Assembly (NCBI RefSeq): GCF_020923495.1
Contig: NZ_CP064048.1
Coordinates: 3,597,001-3,661,000 of the forward strand
DNA length: 64,000 nucleotides
Source: Brevibacillus sedimenti
Lineage (GTDB): Bacteria; Bacillota; Bacilli; Brevibacillales; Brevibacillaceae
Direction of reading: 5' to 3'
Shown here: positions 29,274-38,385 of the stretch, in pieces
Layout: every line of letters begins with the position of its first letter
How positions within the stretch are numbered: the first letter of the stretch is position 1
Notes under the pieces: generated by a model
Database searches by the model: none
What the model saw: the letters and a program-made list of their open reading frames with translations, nothing else
What the model was told of the DNA's origin: nothing
Translations under genes and position numbers: made by a program

Positions 29274-30739
29274 AGTTTCATGGTAACTGTCTTTGCTTCC
29301 GTATAGAATTCGAAGCTGTGCCGCCCGCCTTCACGGCCGATGCCGCTCGCTTTTGCCCCGCCGAACGGCGTGCGCAGGTCGCGCACATACCAGCAGTTGA
29401 TCCACAGCAGGCCGGACTGCACCTGAGCGGCTACGCGGTGGGCACGTCTCAGGTCGTTCGTCCAGACCACCCCGGCCAATCCGTAGATGGAGTCATTGGC
29501 GATGCGAATCGCTTCTTCCTCCGTTTTGAACGGAATGACGACGACAACCGGACCGAAAATTTCCTCCTGGGCCACCCGCATTTTATTGTCTACGTCATAA
29601 AAGACGGTCGGCTCGTAAAAGTTTCCGTCACCCAGGCTGGTGATTCGCTTGCCGCCGTAAGCAAGCTTGGCGCCTTCGGCCAGACCGATCTGCACGTAGT
29701 CATCGACCGTTTTCAGGTGGCTGCGCGATACGAGCGCCCCCATATCCGTCTCCGGGTCGAGCGGATCGCCCACCTTGATCTGCTGCACCGCCTTCACGAA
29801 TTTGTCGAGGAACCGGTCGTAAATGCTTTCCTGCACCAGCAGCCGCGACCCGGCCAGGCAAATTTCACCCTGGTTGCGGTAAATCGCTTCGATGGACCCC
29901 GTCACCGCTTCATCGAGATCGGCGTCTTCAAACACGATGTTTGCCGACTTTCCTCCCAGTTCGAGAGAGACCGGAATCAGTTGGGAAGCGGCGTTTTTCA
30001 TGACCGTCTTGCCTGTCGTCGTCTCACCGACAAACGAAATCCGGCGCACGTAGGGATGCGTGGTCATCGCCGTGCCGACGGTTCCTCCCGGGCCGGTCAC
30101 GATGTTCAACACACCCGGGGGCAGGCCTGCCTCATTGGCGATTTCCCCCAGCATCACGGCGCTCAGGGGAGTATAGGAGGCCGGCTTGACCACCACGGTA
30201 TTGCCGGCTGCCAGGGCCGCGGAAGCTTTCCAGGTCATCTGCATGAACGGCAGATTCCACGGAATGATCAGGCTGGTCACCCCTGCTGGAGCGTATTTCG
30301 TGTACGACATGAATTTGCGCATCTCGTAGTTTTCATGAATCAGGTATTTGGCCATCTCTGCAAAAAAGCGCAGGTTCCAGGCGGCTCTGGGAATGTCAAA
30401 ACCGCGGCTCTCCTTGATCGGCTTGCCGACATCGAGCGTTTCCACCCAGGCCAAATCGTTCACCCGTTCCATGACGAGATCGGACATTTTGCAGAGAATC
30501 TTCGCCCGTTCTTCGACAGGCATATCGCTCCAGACGCCGCTTTCAAAGGTGCGCTGCGCCACTTCAATCGCCTTGTTCACATCTTCCTCGCCGGCATTGG
30601 CCACCGAAGCAAGCTTGACATTGGTCGCCGGGTTGAGCGTGTCGAACGTCTCGCCGGAGATGGCGTCGGTGTATTCGCCGTTGATGAACAGCTTGGCGTC
30701 CTTCAACTTTCTTTCTCTTTCCTGTGCAGTCTGGCTCAT
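29270..30739 (-). CDS. 2-aminomuconate-6-semialdehyde dehydrogenase (NbaE type)
   Basis: NAD-dependent aldehyde dehydrogenase that oxidises 2-aminomuconate semialdehyde to 2-aminomuconate. Catalytic residues are all present: Asn162 in IIPWNLPF, Glu260 in LELGG, Cys294 in NQGEICLAG. 489 residues, normal length. The substrate assignment comes from its place between the ACMS decarboxylase/deaminase genes and the lower pathway; sequence alone says only a hydroxymuconic/aminomuconic semialdehyde type. It lies 11 nt after the deaminase gene and overlaps the hydratase gene by 4 nt. Confidence 0.9.
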   Translation of the reverse strand: MSQTAQERERKLKDAKLFINGEYTDAISGETFDTLNPATNVKLASVANAGEEDVNKAIEVAQRTFESGVWSDMPVEERAKILCKMSDLVMERVNDLAWVETLDVGKPIKESRGFDIPRAAWNLRFFAEMAKYLIHENYEMRKFMSYTKYAPAGVTSLIIPWNLPFMQMTWKASAALAAGNTVVVKPASYTPLSAVMLGEIANEAGLPPGVLNIVTGPGGTVGTAMTTHPYVRRISFVGETTTGKTVMKNAASQLIPVSLELGGKSANIVFEDADLDEAVTGSIEAIYRNQGEICLAGSRLLVQESIYDRFLDKFVKAVQQIKVGDPLDPETDMGALVSRSHLKTVDDYVQIGLAEGAKLAYGGKRITSLGDGNFYEPTVFYDVDNKMRVAQEEIFGPVVVVIPFKTEEEAIRIANDSIYGLAGVVWTNDLRRAHRVAAQVQSGLLWINCWYVRDLRTPFGGAKASGIGREGGRHSFEFYTEAKTVTMKL

Positions 30740-30750
30740 CGGAATCCCCC

Positions 30751-31212
30751 CTACTCCTCAATTTCCACGATCATCTCTACTTCGACCGCGTTGTTGTGCG
30801 GAAGCTGCGCCATGCCTACCGCAGAACGGGCGTGTTTGCCTTTCTCTCCGAAAATCTGCACCAGCAAATCGGAGGCGCCGTTCATCACCTTGGGTTGATC
30901 CGTAAAATCAGGAGCGCTGTTGACAAAGCCCAGGAGTTTGACAATCCGTTTCACTTTGCTCAATTCGCCGATCTCCCGTTTGACGACCGCCAGGAGATTC
31001 AGCATGCACTGTCTTGCCGCCAGATAGCCTACTTCCACCGTGACGTCTTCGCCCAGTTTGCCGCGGTACTCGTCCGTCCCTTGACCGGCCAGAAACAGGA
31101 GATTGCCGGTGCGAACGCAGCCCACGTAATTTCCCGCCGCCTGCCGCGGCGCAGGCAGCGTCAGGCCCAGATCCTGCAATCGTTGTTCGGGTGTCGCCGC
31201 ATGTATCGTCAT
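30751..31212 (-). CDS. 2-aminomuconate deaminase (RidA/YjgF fold, NbaF type)
   Basis: RidA-family protein of 153 residues, longer than ordinary RidA (~125) and matching the AmnD/NbaF deaminase branch. The motif LFLAGQGTDEYRGKLG lies at about residues 39-54, and a C-terminal NAVEVEMIVEIEE ends it in the RidA manner. It should hydrolyse the 2-aminomuconate amine to ammonia and 4-oxalocrotonate. It lacks the usual Arg of generic RidA enamine deaminases in the standard context. It starts 2 nt after the decarboxylase stop. Confidence 0.85.
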   Translation of the reverse strand: MTIHAATPEQRLQDLGLTLPAPRQAAGNYVGCVRTGNLLFLAGQGTDEYRGKLGEDVTVEVGYLAARQCMLNLLAVVKREIGELSKVKRIVKLLGFVNSAPDFTDQPKVMNGASDLLVQIFGEKGKHARSAVGMAQLPHNNAVEVEMIVEIEE

Positions 31213-31214
31213 CG

Positions 31215-32219
31215 TTACCTCACCTTCACCTGGCTCATATTCAGGAAGCGAAGCGCGTTTTCCCCGAGCATCGCCCGCTTCTGTTCTTCCGTAACCGTCA
31301 GCATCTGGTCAATGACTTCGCCCGGGGGAATTTCCCGCAGCAGGAACGGGTAATCGGAGCCCATTAGGATCCGCTCATAGCCAAAGCGGTCAATCATGTA
31401 CTGGATGTTCGCCGGATCATAGACCAACGAATCAAAATAGAAATTCTTGGCGTAATGGCTGGGCGGCTGTTCCAGCAGCCGGAGATGGGGCCATACCTTC
31501 CAGCCCTGGTCCAGCCGGGGAAGAATGTAAGGGAATGATCCCCCGCCGTGGGCCAAACAAATCCGCAGGCGAGGGAATTTCTCGATCACGCCGCCAAGGA
31601 TCAGGCTGGCTGCAGCGAGGGCCGTCTCGCTCGGCATCCCCACGGTGTACATGAGATTGTGGCGAGGCATCCGCTCTCTGCCCAACGTCTCCCACGGGTG
31701 GACAAACAGCGGCACGTCCCACTTCTCGCACATATCGAAAAATTCCAGGAATGCAGGGTCATCCAGATTGTTTCCGTTCACGTTGGTACCGATTTCGATC
31801 CCTTTCAGGCCCAGTTCGTGAACGCAGCGATCCATTTCACGGATGGCGACGGCCGTGTTCTGCAGAGGAACCGTTCCCAGGCCGATAAACCGGTCGGGAT
31901 GCTGTTTCACGGTTTCCGCAATGAAATCGTTTTGGATGCGGGCCATCACTTCCGCTTCTTCAGCGGGCGCCCAATAGGAGAACGTGACGGGAATCGGAGA
32001 CAGCACCTGGATGTCCACCTTTTCCCGGTCCATATCCTGGAGCCGCTTCGCAGGGTCCCATACCTGGTCGGTCACTTCGCGGAACACCTTTCCCCCGACC
32101 AGGATATTGGCGCCGCATGCGCATGTCCGGTGCAGGACAGGCCAGCGCTCTCCCTTGAATGTTTCGGCGAAGTTCGGCAGGTCTTCCGGGATGATGTGGG
32201 TATGAAAATCTACTCGCAT
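31215..32219 (-). CDS. 2-amino-3-carboxymuconate-6-semialdehyde decarboxylase (ACMSD)
   Basis: Zn-dependent, O2-independent amidohydrolase-fold decarboxylase that removes the carboxyl from ACMS, the ring-cleavage product of 3-hydroxyanthranilate. Metal ligands are visible: His6 and His8 in DFHTH, His174 in VHPW, catalytic His224 in LAHGGG, Asp289 in GSDYPF. 334 residues, as in known bacterial ACMSD. The ATG at 32219 lies inside the end of the dioxygenase gene; Met two codons earlier is possible. Position right after the dioxygenase fits the pathway. Confidence 0.95.
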   Translation of the reverse strand: MRVDFHTHIIPEDLPNFAETFKGERWPVLHRTCACGANILVGGKVFREVTDQVWDPAKRLQDMDREKVDIQVLSPIPVTFSYWAPAEEAEVMARIQNDFIAETVKQHPDRFIGLGTVPLQNTAVAIREMDRCVHELGLKGIEIGTNVNGNNLDDPAFLEFFDMCEKWDVPLFVHPWETLGRERMPRHNLMYTVGMPSETALAAASLILGGVIEKFPRLRICLAHGGGSFPYILPRLDQGWKVWPHLRLLEQPPSHYAKNFYFDSLVYDPANIQYMIDRFGYERILMGSDYPFLLREIPPGEVIDQMLTVTEEQKRAMLGENALRFLNMSQVKVR

Positions 32220-32755
32220 TTCCATTCGCTCGCTTCCGGCGGCATGACGTATCCGCAGTTTTTGCAAGTCCGCAGCTCCAGGCTGCCGTTGAATCCTTCG
32301 ATCGCTTGCTTTACCTGCGTTTCGATATTGGTCAGCTGAACGGTGACGCGGTGCATTTCATGGTCGCATTGATCGCAGAACCAGACGAAGTCCTCCAGCT
32401 CTCCCTGGGCCCTGTTTCGCTCGATGACAATGCCGATGGTATCGGCCACCCGGTGCGGCGAGTGCGGAACATTGGCCGGAAGCAGGAACATTTCTCCTTC
32501 CCGCACGGTAATCACTTCGCGTTTGCCTTCCTGGTTGATGATCTCTACATAACAATCTCCCTTCAGCTGATAGAAAATTTCTTCGGAGGGATCGACGTGG
32601 AAGTCACGCCGTTTGTTCGGTCCGCCCAGCACCATCACCATCAGCTCCGCGTCTTTCCAGATCACCTTGTTGTTGACCGGAGGTTTCAGCTGGTCCTTGT
32701 TTTCCTCGATAAATTTCCACAAATTGATCGGTGCGAACATGCTCGTCGTACTCAT
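32210..32755 (-). CDS. 3-hydroxyanthranilate 3,4-dioxygenase (NbaC type)
   Basis: Fe(II) cupin dioxygenase that opens the ring of 3-hydroxyanthranilate to ACMS. 181 residues. Iron ligands are His53, Glu59 and His98 (DFHVDPSEEIFYQ and VPHSPHR), with Arg50 and Arg102 in substrate-binding positions. The C-terminus has a second metal site typical of bacterial enzymes: Cys127, Cys130, Cys164, Cys167 (CDQC and CKNC), rubredoxin-like. The start at 32755 overlaps the tautomerase stop by 4 nt. Confidence 0.95.
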   Translation of the reverse strand: MSTTSMFAPINLWKFIEENKDQLKPPVNNKVIWKDAELMVMVLGGPNKRRDFHVDPSEEIFYQLKGDCYVEIINQEGKREVITVREGEMFLLPANVPHSPHRVADTIGIVIERNRAQGELEDFVWFCDQCDHEMHRVTVQLTNIETQVKQAIEGFNGSLELRTCKNCGYVMPPEASEWKCE

Positions 32756-32961
32756 GTCAATCGCTCCTTTTCCGCTTGGTTTTCTTTCACCGTCTTTCCG
32801 CCAATCGCCCAATGGTTCAACGGAATCTCGTAAAGGATGATCCTGACCCGTTCGGGTGCGACCTGCAGGGTTTCGGAGACCGTTTTCGTTACATCGGCAA
32901 TCAAACGCTCCTTCACCTCTTGATCTCGTCCCTCCAGCAGCTTGATCTCAAGAATAGGCAT
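32752..32961 (-). CDS. 4-oxalocrotonate tautomerase family protein
   Basis: 69-residue tautomerase subunit with the catalytic Pro right after the initiator Met (MPILEIKLLEGR); processing would expose Pro1. An Arg in the 11-13 region (GRDQEVKERL) and GGKTVKE near the end are as in XylH/DmpI. It would interconvert 4-oxalocrotonate isomers before decarboxylation. It overlaps the reductase end by 14 nt and the dioxygenase start by 4 nt. Start set at 32961 because it gives Met-Pro. Confidence 0.9.
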   Translation of the reverse strand: MPILEIKLLEGRDQEVKERLIADVTKTVSETLQVAPERVRIILYEIPLNHWAIGGKTVKENQAEKERLT

Positions 32962-33505
32962 GAATATCACCGGCTTTTAACGCTTTTTGCATATGGACCA
33001 CTTCTTCGGCCAGATTCCTGATCCGCTGCAGCACGTCTTCGTCCACCAGTTCATTCTGCCGGTTGAAGTGGTCGGCATGCGCGTACACATAGCCGGGTGC
33101 GACGTACGCCCGGAAGTATCCGGCGATGGGTTTCAGCTGATTTTCAATCACCAGATAATGCTGATACGTGCCCCCGTTGGCGACAAAACCCATCACTTTA
33201 TGGCGAAGCGCCTGCGGATGCACCAGGTCGAACAGGTTCTTCAGCACCCCGGTGATCGATCCCTGAAAGATCGGCGTGCCGATGATGTAGAAATCAGCGG
33301 AAGAGACGATGTCGATCACCGTTTTCGTGTCACCGGTGTAGGTGGACGGGTCACGCCCGTCACAGAACTGGACATCGTACTGCTTCATATCCAGCAGTTC
33401 CACTTCCAGCTCAGGGTCCAGCTTCTTCGCTTCCTCGAGAACCTTTTCCACGAGTATGCGCGTTTTTGCCCCCACAATCGTTCCTGATATGCCTAACAGC
33501 TTCAT
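32948..33505 (-). CDS. NAD(P)H-dependent FMN reductase
   Basis: Flavodoxin-fold reductase of 185 residues. The phosphate-binding loop is near the N-terminus (GISGTIVGAKTR, residues 5-16), IIGTPIFQGSITGVLKNLFD contacts the flavin, and FVANGGTYQHYL follows. It most likely supplies reduced flavin to the neighbouring HpaB-type monooxygenase, making a two-component system. In the related Geobacillus anthranilate pathway the reductase partner is also encoded next to the oxygenase. It lies 36 nt after the oxygenase gene. Confidence 0.88.
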   Translation of the reverse strand: MKLLGISGTIVGAKTRILVEKVLEEAKKLDPELEVELLDMKQYDVQFCDGRDPSTYTGDTKTVIDIVSSADFYIIGTPIFQGSITGVLKNLFDLVHPQALRHKVMGFVANGGTYQHYLVIENQLKPIAGYFRAYVAPGYVYAHADHFNRQNELVDEDVLQRIRNLAEEVVHMQKALKAGDIHAYS

Positions 33506-33541
33506 CCCGTTTCCTCCTTTGTCCGAAGCGCCGTCCGTTCC

Positions 33542-35020
33542 TCACGCTTTCACGACCGGTTCATTAAGATCAAGCACGCTCAACGCGTCATCGACCAGGT
33601 CAAACGAGCGCTCCCGTTTGTAATTGTTGAAAAAGATCGCCCGCTTGCGGATCGGATCGCCGGTATAGTAGCGTTCGTATTGCAGAAGCCGCTGACCGAA
33701 CGCTTCTCCGCACAGATCCCAGGCCAGCTTGAACAAACGGACGCGTTCCTTCCCGGAGACACCCGCTCGACCGGCGAAATACTTCTCCATGTCTTCCACC
33801 AATTCCGGATTGGCAAAATCGGCCCCCGTCGGAGACATCAGCAGACCGCCTGCTCCGATGATTTGCAGCACTTCCACGGCGCGCGGGTACATCTTCGGCA
33901 GCAGTCCGCGTATCGTTTCCAGCGGCACCCATCCCGGCATGATTTCGCCGGACGGCAATACGTCGCACTCCTGTTCGGCGATCCGCAACAGCGCCCTGAT
34001 CGATTCCACCGCCTGGATCAACTCACCCAGGTCGTTCTGGACATTCAGGTAGACATCCACGCCGATGGAGTCGGCCAGACGGACCGCTACTTCCGTGGCA
34101 AACTGCAGTTTGATCAGCCCGCGTACTCCGGTTTGATGCGCCGGCTGCTGCGCGATACCCGTTTTCGGATACAGCAGGTTGGCCGCTTCCACGTTGTTGT
34201 ACAGGAAGACCCGGTCCCACGGCACCAATACATCGTGGAAGACCAGCACCGCATCCATTTCTTCAAAGCGTGACGCCAGCGGATGGTCAAACAGCGAGCG
34301 GGTTCCGTCCTGCATCGGTTCACGGCAGAGAATCCGCAGTCCCGGCGTGTCAATCGGAACGGCAAAGGCAAGCGCGTAGCGCTCATCGCCGGGCTTGAAT
34401 CCCGGGAACGTGTAGATGATCACTTCATCCGTGATCGGCGCCAGGGTGGCGAGCATTTTCGCGCCTCGGACGATCAGTCCTTGCGGCGTTTCCTTCACCG
34501 TGCCCAAATGGATAAAGGGATCCTGCTGTTCATGCGATGACTTGCTGCGATCGTTTTGCGGGTTGATAATCGCGTGCGTCAAGAACAAATCGTTGTCGCG
34601 GATGTACCGGTAATACGCGCGGATATTTTCCGCCCACTGCGGATTGTATTTTTCCAAAAAGGAAGCGTTGCTGAACAACGATGTAAGCACAACATTGAGA
34701 AAATCCGGAGTTCTGCCCATCAAGCCGAACGTGGCTTTGGCATACGCTTCAAACAGCGCCCGGCGAGCCTGCAAATCCTCGTGGGTTTTCGGGACCAGAA
34801 ACGCATTGTTCACCCGTTCCCCGGTTTCTGTACAGATGTGCGTAATCTTGTCCTGGTACTCCGGATCGTGCTGCATATCGTACAGCTTTGCGATTTCACG
34901 TATTGGCTGCTGGAACACAACCTCGCCGCATACATGGGTCACTTTTCGTCCGGACAGCCAAATCTCCGGCTGCCGGGATTTCAATCCGTTGATGTACTGG
35001 GCACCTGTTCGGATTCCCAT
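33542..35020 (-). CDS. HpaB-type flavin monooxygenase, probable anthranilate 3-monooxygenase
   Basis: FADH2-dependent aromatic hydroxylase of the 4-hydroxyphenylacetate 3-monooxygenase (HpaB) family, 492 residues. It has the acyl-CoA-dehydrogenase-like fold with [11 protein letters not shown] near residue 99, [12 protein letters not shown], and [13 protein letters not shown]. All downstream genes process 3-hydroxyanthranilate, so the substrate is most likely anthranilate. A two-component anthranilate 3-hydroxylase of this kind is known from Geobacillus thermodenitrificans. First gene of the operon; the ATG follows GGGAGGAATTACC. Sequence alone cannot prove the substrate. Confidence 0.88.
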   Translation of the reverse strand: MGIRTGAQYINGLKSRQPEIWLSGRKVTHVCGEVVFQQPIREIAKLYDMQHDPEYQDKITHICTETGERVNNAFLVPKTHEDLQARRALFEAYAKATFGLMGRTPDFLNVVLTSLFSNASFLEKYNPQWAENIRAYYRYIRDNDLFLTHAIINPQNDRSKSSHEQQDPFIHLGTVKETPQGLIVRGAKMLATLAPITDEVIIYTFPGFKPGDERYALAFAVPIDTPGLRILCREPMQDGTRSLFDHPLASRFEEMDAVLVFHDVLVPWDRVFLYNNVEAANLLYPKTGIAQQPAHQTGVRGLIKLQFATEVAVRLADSIGVDVYLNVQNDLGELIQAVESIRALLRIAEQECDVLPSGEIMPGWVPLETIRGLLPKMYPRAVEVLQIIGAGGLLMSPTGADFANPELVEDMEKYFAGRAGVSGKERVRLFKLAWDLCGEAFGQRLLQYERYYTGDPIRKRAIFFNNYKRERSFDLVDDALSVLDLNEPVVKA

Positions 35021-35070
35021 GGTAATTCCTCCCTACTTTCTTGGTTAGGATGAGTTCCTGTCTTGTGATT

Positions 35071-35101
35071 GCATTATAATATTGAACAATTTTGAAAATT
35101 G
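35071..35101 (-). promoter_or_regulatory. Promoter region and palindrome of the anthranilate operon
   Basis: A perfect 15-bp palindrome CAATTTTGAAAATTG (35087-35101) lies directly upstream of a minus-strand -10 TATAAT (35073-35078). No good -35 is present at the right distance; the palindrome covers that position. This suggests a regulator-dependent promoter. Confidence 0.6.
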
Positions 35102-35144
35102 TAGTGCGGTTAACGTTTTCACCCGATTTTTGAAGTGACGTCAG

Positions 35145-35175
35145 AAAAAAAGGCTGCCGATAGTATCGACAGCCT
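35145..35175 (-). terminator. Terminator between the MFS gene and the anthranilate operon
   Basis: An 11-bp stem with one G-U pair (35151-35161 with 35165-35175), a 3-nt loop and a run of seven T on the minus strand. It lies 13 nt after the natural MFS stop codon and makes the transporter a separate transcription unit. Confidence 0.85.
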
Positions 35176-35187
35176 CCCACGCGTTGG

Positions 35188-36531
35188 TTAGATGTTCCCG
35201 TCGCGGTGCTTCGGAATAAACAGCACCATGACCGAAGCGATGATTCCCGCGATGGCAAAGGTATAGAAGTTCCAGGAGGGCCCCATGTTCCAGGACATGA
35301 ACAATCCGATCAGCACCGGGCCGGAAATCGCCCCGATCCGACCGAACCCGATCGCTCATCCCAGCGCGGTCGCCCGGTTATCTGCGGAGAAGTACTTGGA
35401 AATGTAGGCGTTCATGATCAACGTGGTACCGATCGTCCCGAAACCGGCGAGGCCGACCAGGGCGTACACCACCGGCATCGACGATTTTACACTCAAGAGG
35501 GCCATCGAGACCCCAGCGAGGAGGTAGGAGATGCTGATGATCTTCTGCGATCCCCACCGGTCTGCCGCCCTGCCCGCCAACAGCGCGCCCACCGCAGCCG
35601 ACAGGTTCAGCATGAACAGGAATCCCAGACTGGATCCGAGCGGGTACCCGGCCTCCTTCATCATTTTCGGCAGCCATGTGCTCAACCCGTAAATCATCAG
35701 CAGGCCCATGAAAAAGGCGATCCAGAAACAGATGGTCGCGCGGATGTTTTGTTTGGCGAACAGCGCGGCGACCGAGGCGAATTTACCCTTTCCCTCGTTC
35801 GCTTGATCCGGTTGGTACGCTCCGATGGTATCAAGCGGAATGTTGTACCGGGCGGCAATTTGCTCCGCCTCTTCGCGTCTGTTCTTCGCCAGCAGGAAGC
35901 TGATCGATTCGGGCAAATACGTGAGAATGAACGGCACGAGGAGAATCGGGACGGCGCCGAGCCAGAACAAGAACCGCCATCCGAAATCCTGCAGGAAATA
36001 CATCGACAGCAGCGCACCGAGCAGACCGCCGACCGGGTACCCTGTGTACATCACGGCGTACATCAACGACCGCCGTTCCACCGGCGAATACTCGATGGTG
36101 AGGGCGGACGCCGTGGGAATCACGCCGCCCAGCGCGATACCTCCAAGAAAACGAAACAAACCGAACATGTCAGGCGAGGGTGCCATCGCGGCAAACCCCA
36201 TCATGATGGAAAACAACGATACGCAAAAAGCCAATGTCTTTTTGCGCCCGATCATGTCCGTGACAGTTCCGACACAGATGGCTCCCACCAACATGCCGAC
36301 CAGCGCATAGCTTCCAATGGCGCCCGCTTTCGCCGGAGACAGCGACCAATCCTTGTACTCCATCAACGAAGGCAGCACAGCGCCGTAGATGCCGAGATCA
36401 TACCCGTCTGCCAGCATGCTGAACCAACAGATGACAACAACGAGCAGCGTGATGGCTGGCATTGTCCTGGTTGCCGGTTTCGACGACGGATCGAGAACGG
36501 GCGCATCCATTTGCAGATTCCCTTTCATCAT
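35188..36531 (-). pseudogene. MFS aromatic-acid transporter with an in-frame TGA
   Basis: Twelve-helix major facilitator of the aromatic acid:proton symporter (AAHS) type. The loop-2 motif GTVTDMIGRKKTL lies at about residues 79-91, and the opening helix has DGYDLGIYGAVLP. It probably imports anthranilate or a related acid for the neighbouring operon. The frame is interrupted at TGA 35356-35358 (codon 392). Translation past it continues seamlessly as AIGFGRIGAISGPVLIGLF to TAA at 35188, and the TGA sits where Trp (TGG) is expected. As it stands the last two helices are lost. Point mutation, base error or readthrough. Confidence 0.82.
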
Positions 36532-36545
36532 ATCCTCCCCCTGAT

Positions 36546-36568
36546 AATTGTTTAAATATTTAAAATTG
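36546..36568. promoter_or_regulatory. AT-rich palindrome upstream of the MFS transporter
   Basis: Contains the perfect 14-bp palindrome TTTAAATATTTAAA (36551-36564) extended by AATTG and ATTG arms. It lies 15-37 nt before the MFS start codon. The arms recall the CAATTTT/AAAATTG palindrome before the anthranilate operon, so one regulator may bind both. A separate 13-bp palindrome (36591-36603, GGGAGG-A-CCTCCC) lies 23 nt further upstream. Confidence 0.5.
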
Positions 36569-36711
36569 CCGTGAACTGATTGTACTAAAAGGGAGGACCT
36601 CCCTGTGTAAATCGCTTAACGTTCCAATCCCTTTTTCGAATCCTTCCGTCACGCCGGTTGTAAACCAGTTAACATTTTTTCAGACTTTTTTTCGCGACGA
36701 GAATGATTACG

Positions 36712-36741
36712 TTGTACATATGCTCTTCGCCCATTTATAAT
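36712..36741 (+). promoter_or_regulatory. Sigma-A-like promoter of the sensor gene
   Basis: TTGTAC (36712-36717), an 18-nt spacer and TATAAT (36736-36741). Transcription would start near 36748, about 45 nt before the chosen start codon of the chemoreceptor-like gene. Confidence 0.65.
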
Positions 36742-36795
36742 TGTGCTGATAGTTTCTGAAAATTTAGATTTATGAAACATAGGGGCTTGAAGGGT

Positions 36796-37626
36796 ATGAT
36801 CCTGCTGGAAAGTGTCGTGCACGTATCTTCCATCATGCACAGGATGGTTTTGTGCTTTGAAGATGATTTTACGCTCGGGATCACGGATAGGGAGAAATTT
36901 TTAACCTACCTGCCCGTAAAGACCTTGCAATTCGGATTATCGCCGCATGATCCAATCAAGAAAGGCAGTCTGGCCAATACGATTATCAAGCAGGGAAGAC
37001 CGATGACAAAGCTGATGGATTCCTCGGTGTACGGAATCGCTTACATTGCCGACGGACTGCCGATTGAGGAAGACGGCAGGATTTCCGGTGCGCTCGTCTT
37101 CGGAGTCAGTCTGGATCGCCAAAATAAGCTAGTACAGATTGCCGAACACCTGTCGGCCATTGTGGAAGAGGTTTCCGCCCAGTCCGTGGTGATGCAGTCA
37201 AGCGCAGAGACGTTGTCGTCACACAGCGAGAAGCTTCATCAGGTCATGACCGGAATGCTGCAGCAAGTAGAAACAACCTTTTCCGTATTGAAATCAATCT
37301 CAGACATCGCCAAGCAGTCGGGCATACTCGGGTTGAACGCCTCGATTGAAGCCGCCCGTGCAGGGGAGCATGGCAGAGGCTTTGCGATCGTTGCGGGAGA
37401 AATGCGTCGTTTGGCTTCGACGTCCGGCGGTTTGGCAAAGGGAATCTCCAAGCGCCTTTCTTCACTGCAGGAGGAGATCACCTCTCTTTCACAAATGGTG
37501 CTTGCATCAAAAAATCTCGCAAAGGCACAGACAGAAGGGATTATGGAACTGGCTTCCGCCATTCAAGACGTTACCAAGGAGGCATGCCTGCTGCAGCAGA
37601 TGTCGCAGATCCAAGCCGGCCACTAA
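36796..37626 (+). CDS. Soluble chemoreceptor-like sensor protein
   Basis: 276-residue protein with no membrane segment. The N-terminal ~110 residues look like a small-molecule sensory domain with [18 protein letters not shown]. The C-terminal half is a short coiled-coil signalling region with the conserved receptor tip sequence [22 protein letters not shown]. It is shorter than full receptors and lacks a transmembrane anchor, so it may tune chemotaxis or act in a one-component manner near the aromatic operon. Start 36796 is preferred (AGGGG about 10 nt upstream); ATG 36772 is possible. Confidence 0.82.
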   Translation: MILLESVVHVSSIMHRMVLCFEDDFTLGITDREKFLTYLPVKTLQFGLSPHDPIKKGSLANTIIKQGRPMTKLMDSSVYGIAYIADGLPIEEDGRISGALVFGVSLDRQNKLVQIAEHLSAIVEEVSAQSVVMQSSAETLSSHSEKLHQVMTGMLQQVETTFSVLKSISDIAKQSGILGLNASIEAARAGEHGRGFAIVAGEMRRLASTSGGLAKGISKRLSSLQEEITSLSQMVLASKNLAKAQTEGIMELASAIQDVTKEACLLQQMSQIQAGH

Positions 37627-37672
37627 CCACAGCCGTTAATCGTTTACAACCATATTGAAAGGAGTGTTCGAT

Positions 37673-38320
37673 ATGGTATCCCCTTTTGAAACCGACCTGA
37701 AGTGGGAGACGTTTCTGAAGTACGGGAAGAGGCAATTCGTGAAAGGAAAATCCGTCATTTACTACCAGGGAAGTCTGGGAGACGGGTTTTATTACCTTCA
37801 CAAGGGCTTGGTGAAAATCGTCACCTCCACGGTAAAAGGAAAAGACCGGTTGTTGAACATCGTGGTGCCCGGCCAACTGCTCGGGATTCAAACCATGGAC
37901 CGGCAAACGCACTTTACCACCGCGATCGCCGTTAAGGACTCGGTGGTCTATCATTTTTCCTGCGAACAGTTTGCGAAACTGATGAAGGAGCGGCCGGAAT
38001 TATTGCCCCTGTTTGCTCAAACCGTCAATCAAAAAATGCGGATTCTTCTTTATGCGATTAATATGAAAGCGCTTTCTTCCGAAGAGCAGATCGCCGCGCT
38101 GCTCCTCAACATCTGCGATGAGTTTAAAAACTATGAAGTCCCCCTCACCCAACAGGACCTGGCGCACTGCACCGGATTAACCCGAATCACCGTATACAAA
38201 ATCCTGAAACAGTGGAAAGAAGACGGACTGATCGACATCGAGCAGCGCAAATTTGTGATCAAGCGTCCGGATGTGTTGCGGAAGTTGAATCTGTCTGCAC
38301 CGACAGCGAAAACGGTTTAG
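37673..38320 (+). CDS. Crp/Fnr-family transcription regulator 1
   Basis: 215-residue regulator. A cyclic-nucleotide-type beta-barrel fills about residues 15-125 (YYQGSLGDGFYYLHKGLVKI), then the dimer helix, then a winged helix with LTQQDLAHCTGLTRITVYKILKQWKEDGLID. It has no Cys cluster for iron-sulfur and lacks the cAMP-binding Arg/Glu pattern of classical CRP, so the ligand is unknown. The ATG follows AAAGGAGTG by 7 nt. It lies 46 nt after the sensor gene in the same direction; a paralogue follows. Confidence 0.88.
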   Translation: MVSPFETDLKWETFLKYGKRQFVKGKSVIYYQGSLGDGFYYLHKGLVKIVTSTVKGKDRLLNIVVPGQLLGIQTMDRQTHFTTAIAVKDSVVYHFSCEQFAKLMKERPELLPLFAQTVNQKMRILLYAINMKALSSEEQIAALLLNICDEFKNYEVPLTQQDLAHCTGLTRITVYKILKQWKEDGLIDIEQRKFVIKRPDVLRKLNLSAPTAKTV

Positions 38321-38385
38321 TCTGGGGCGCTCATTCCCTGTCCAATGTTGCACAGAGAATGATGTTGGGAAGGAAAGGTGATCGT

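Noticed and set aside
35350-35365. TGA in the MFS gene as a selenocysteine codon
   Set aside because: MFS transporters do not use selenocysteine, the context expects Trp, and no SECIS-type hairpin was seen just downstream.
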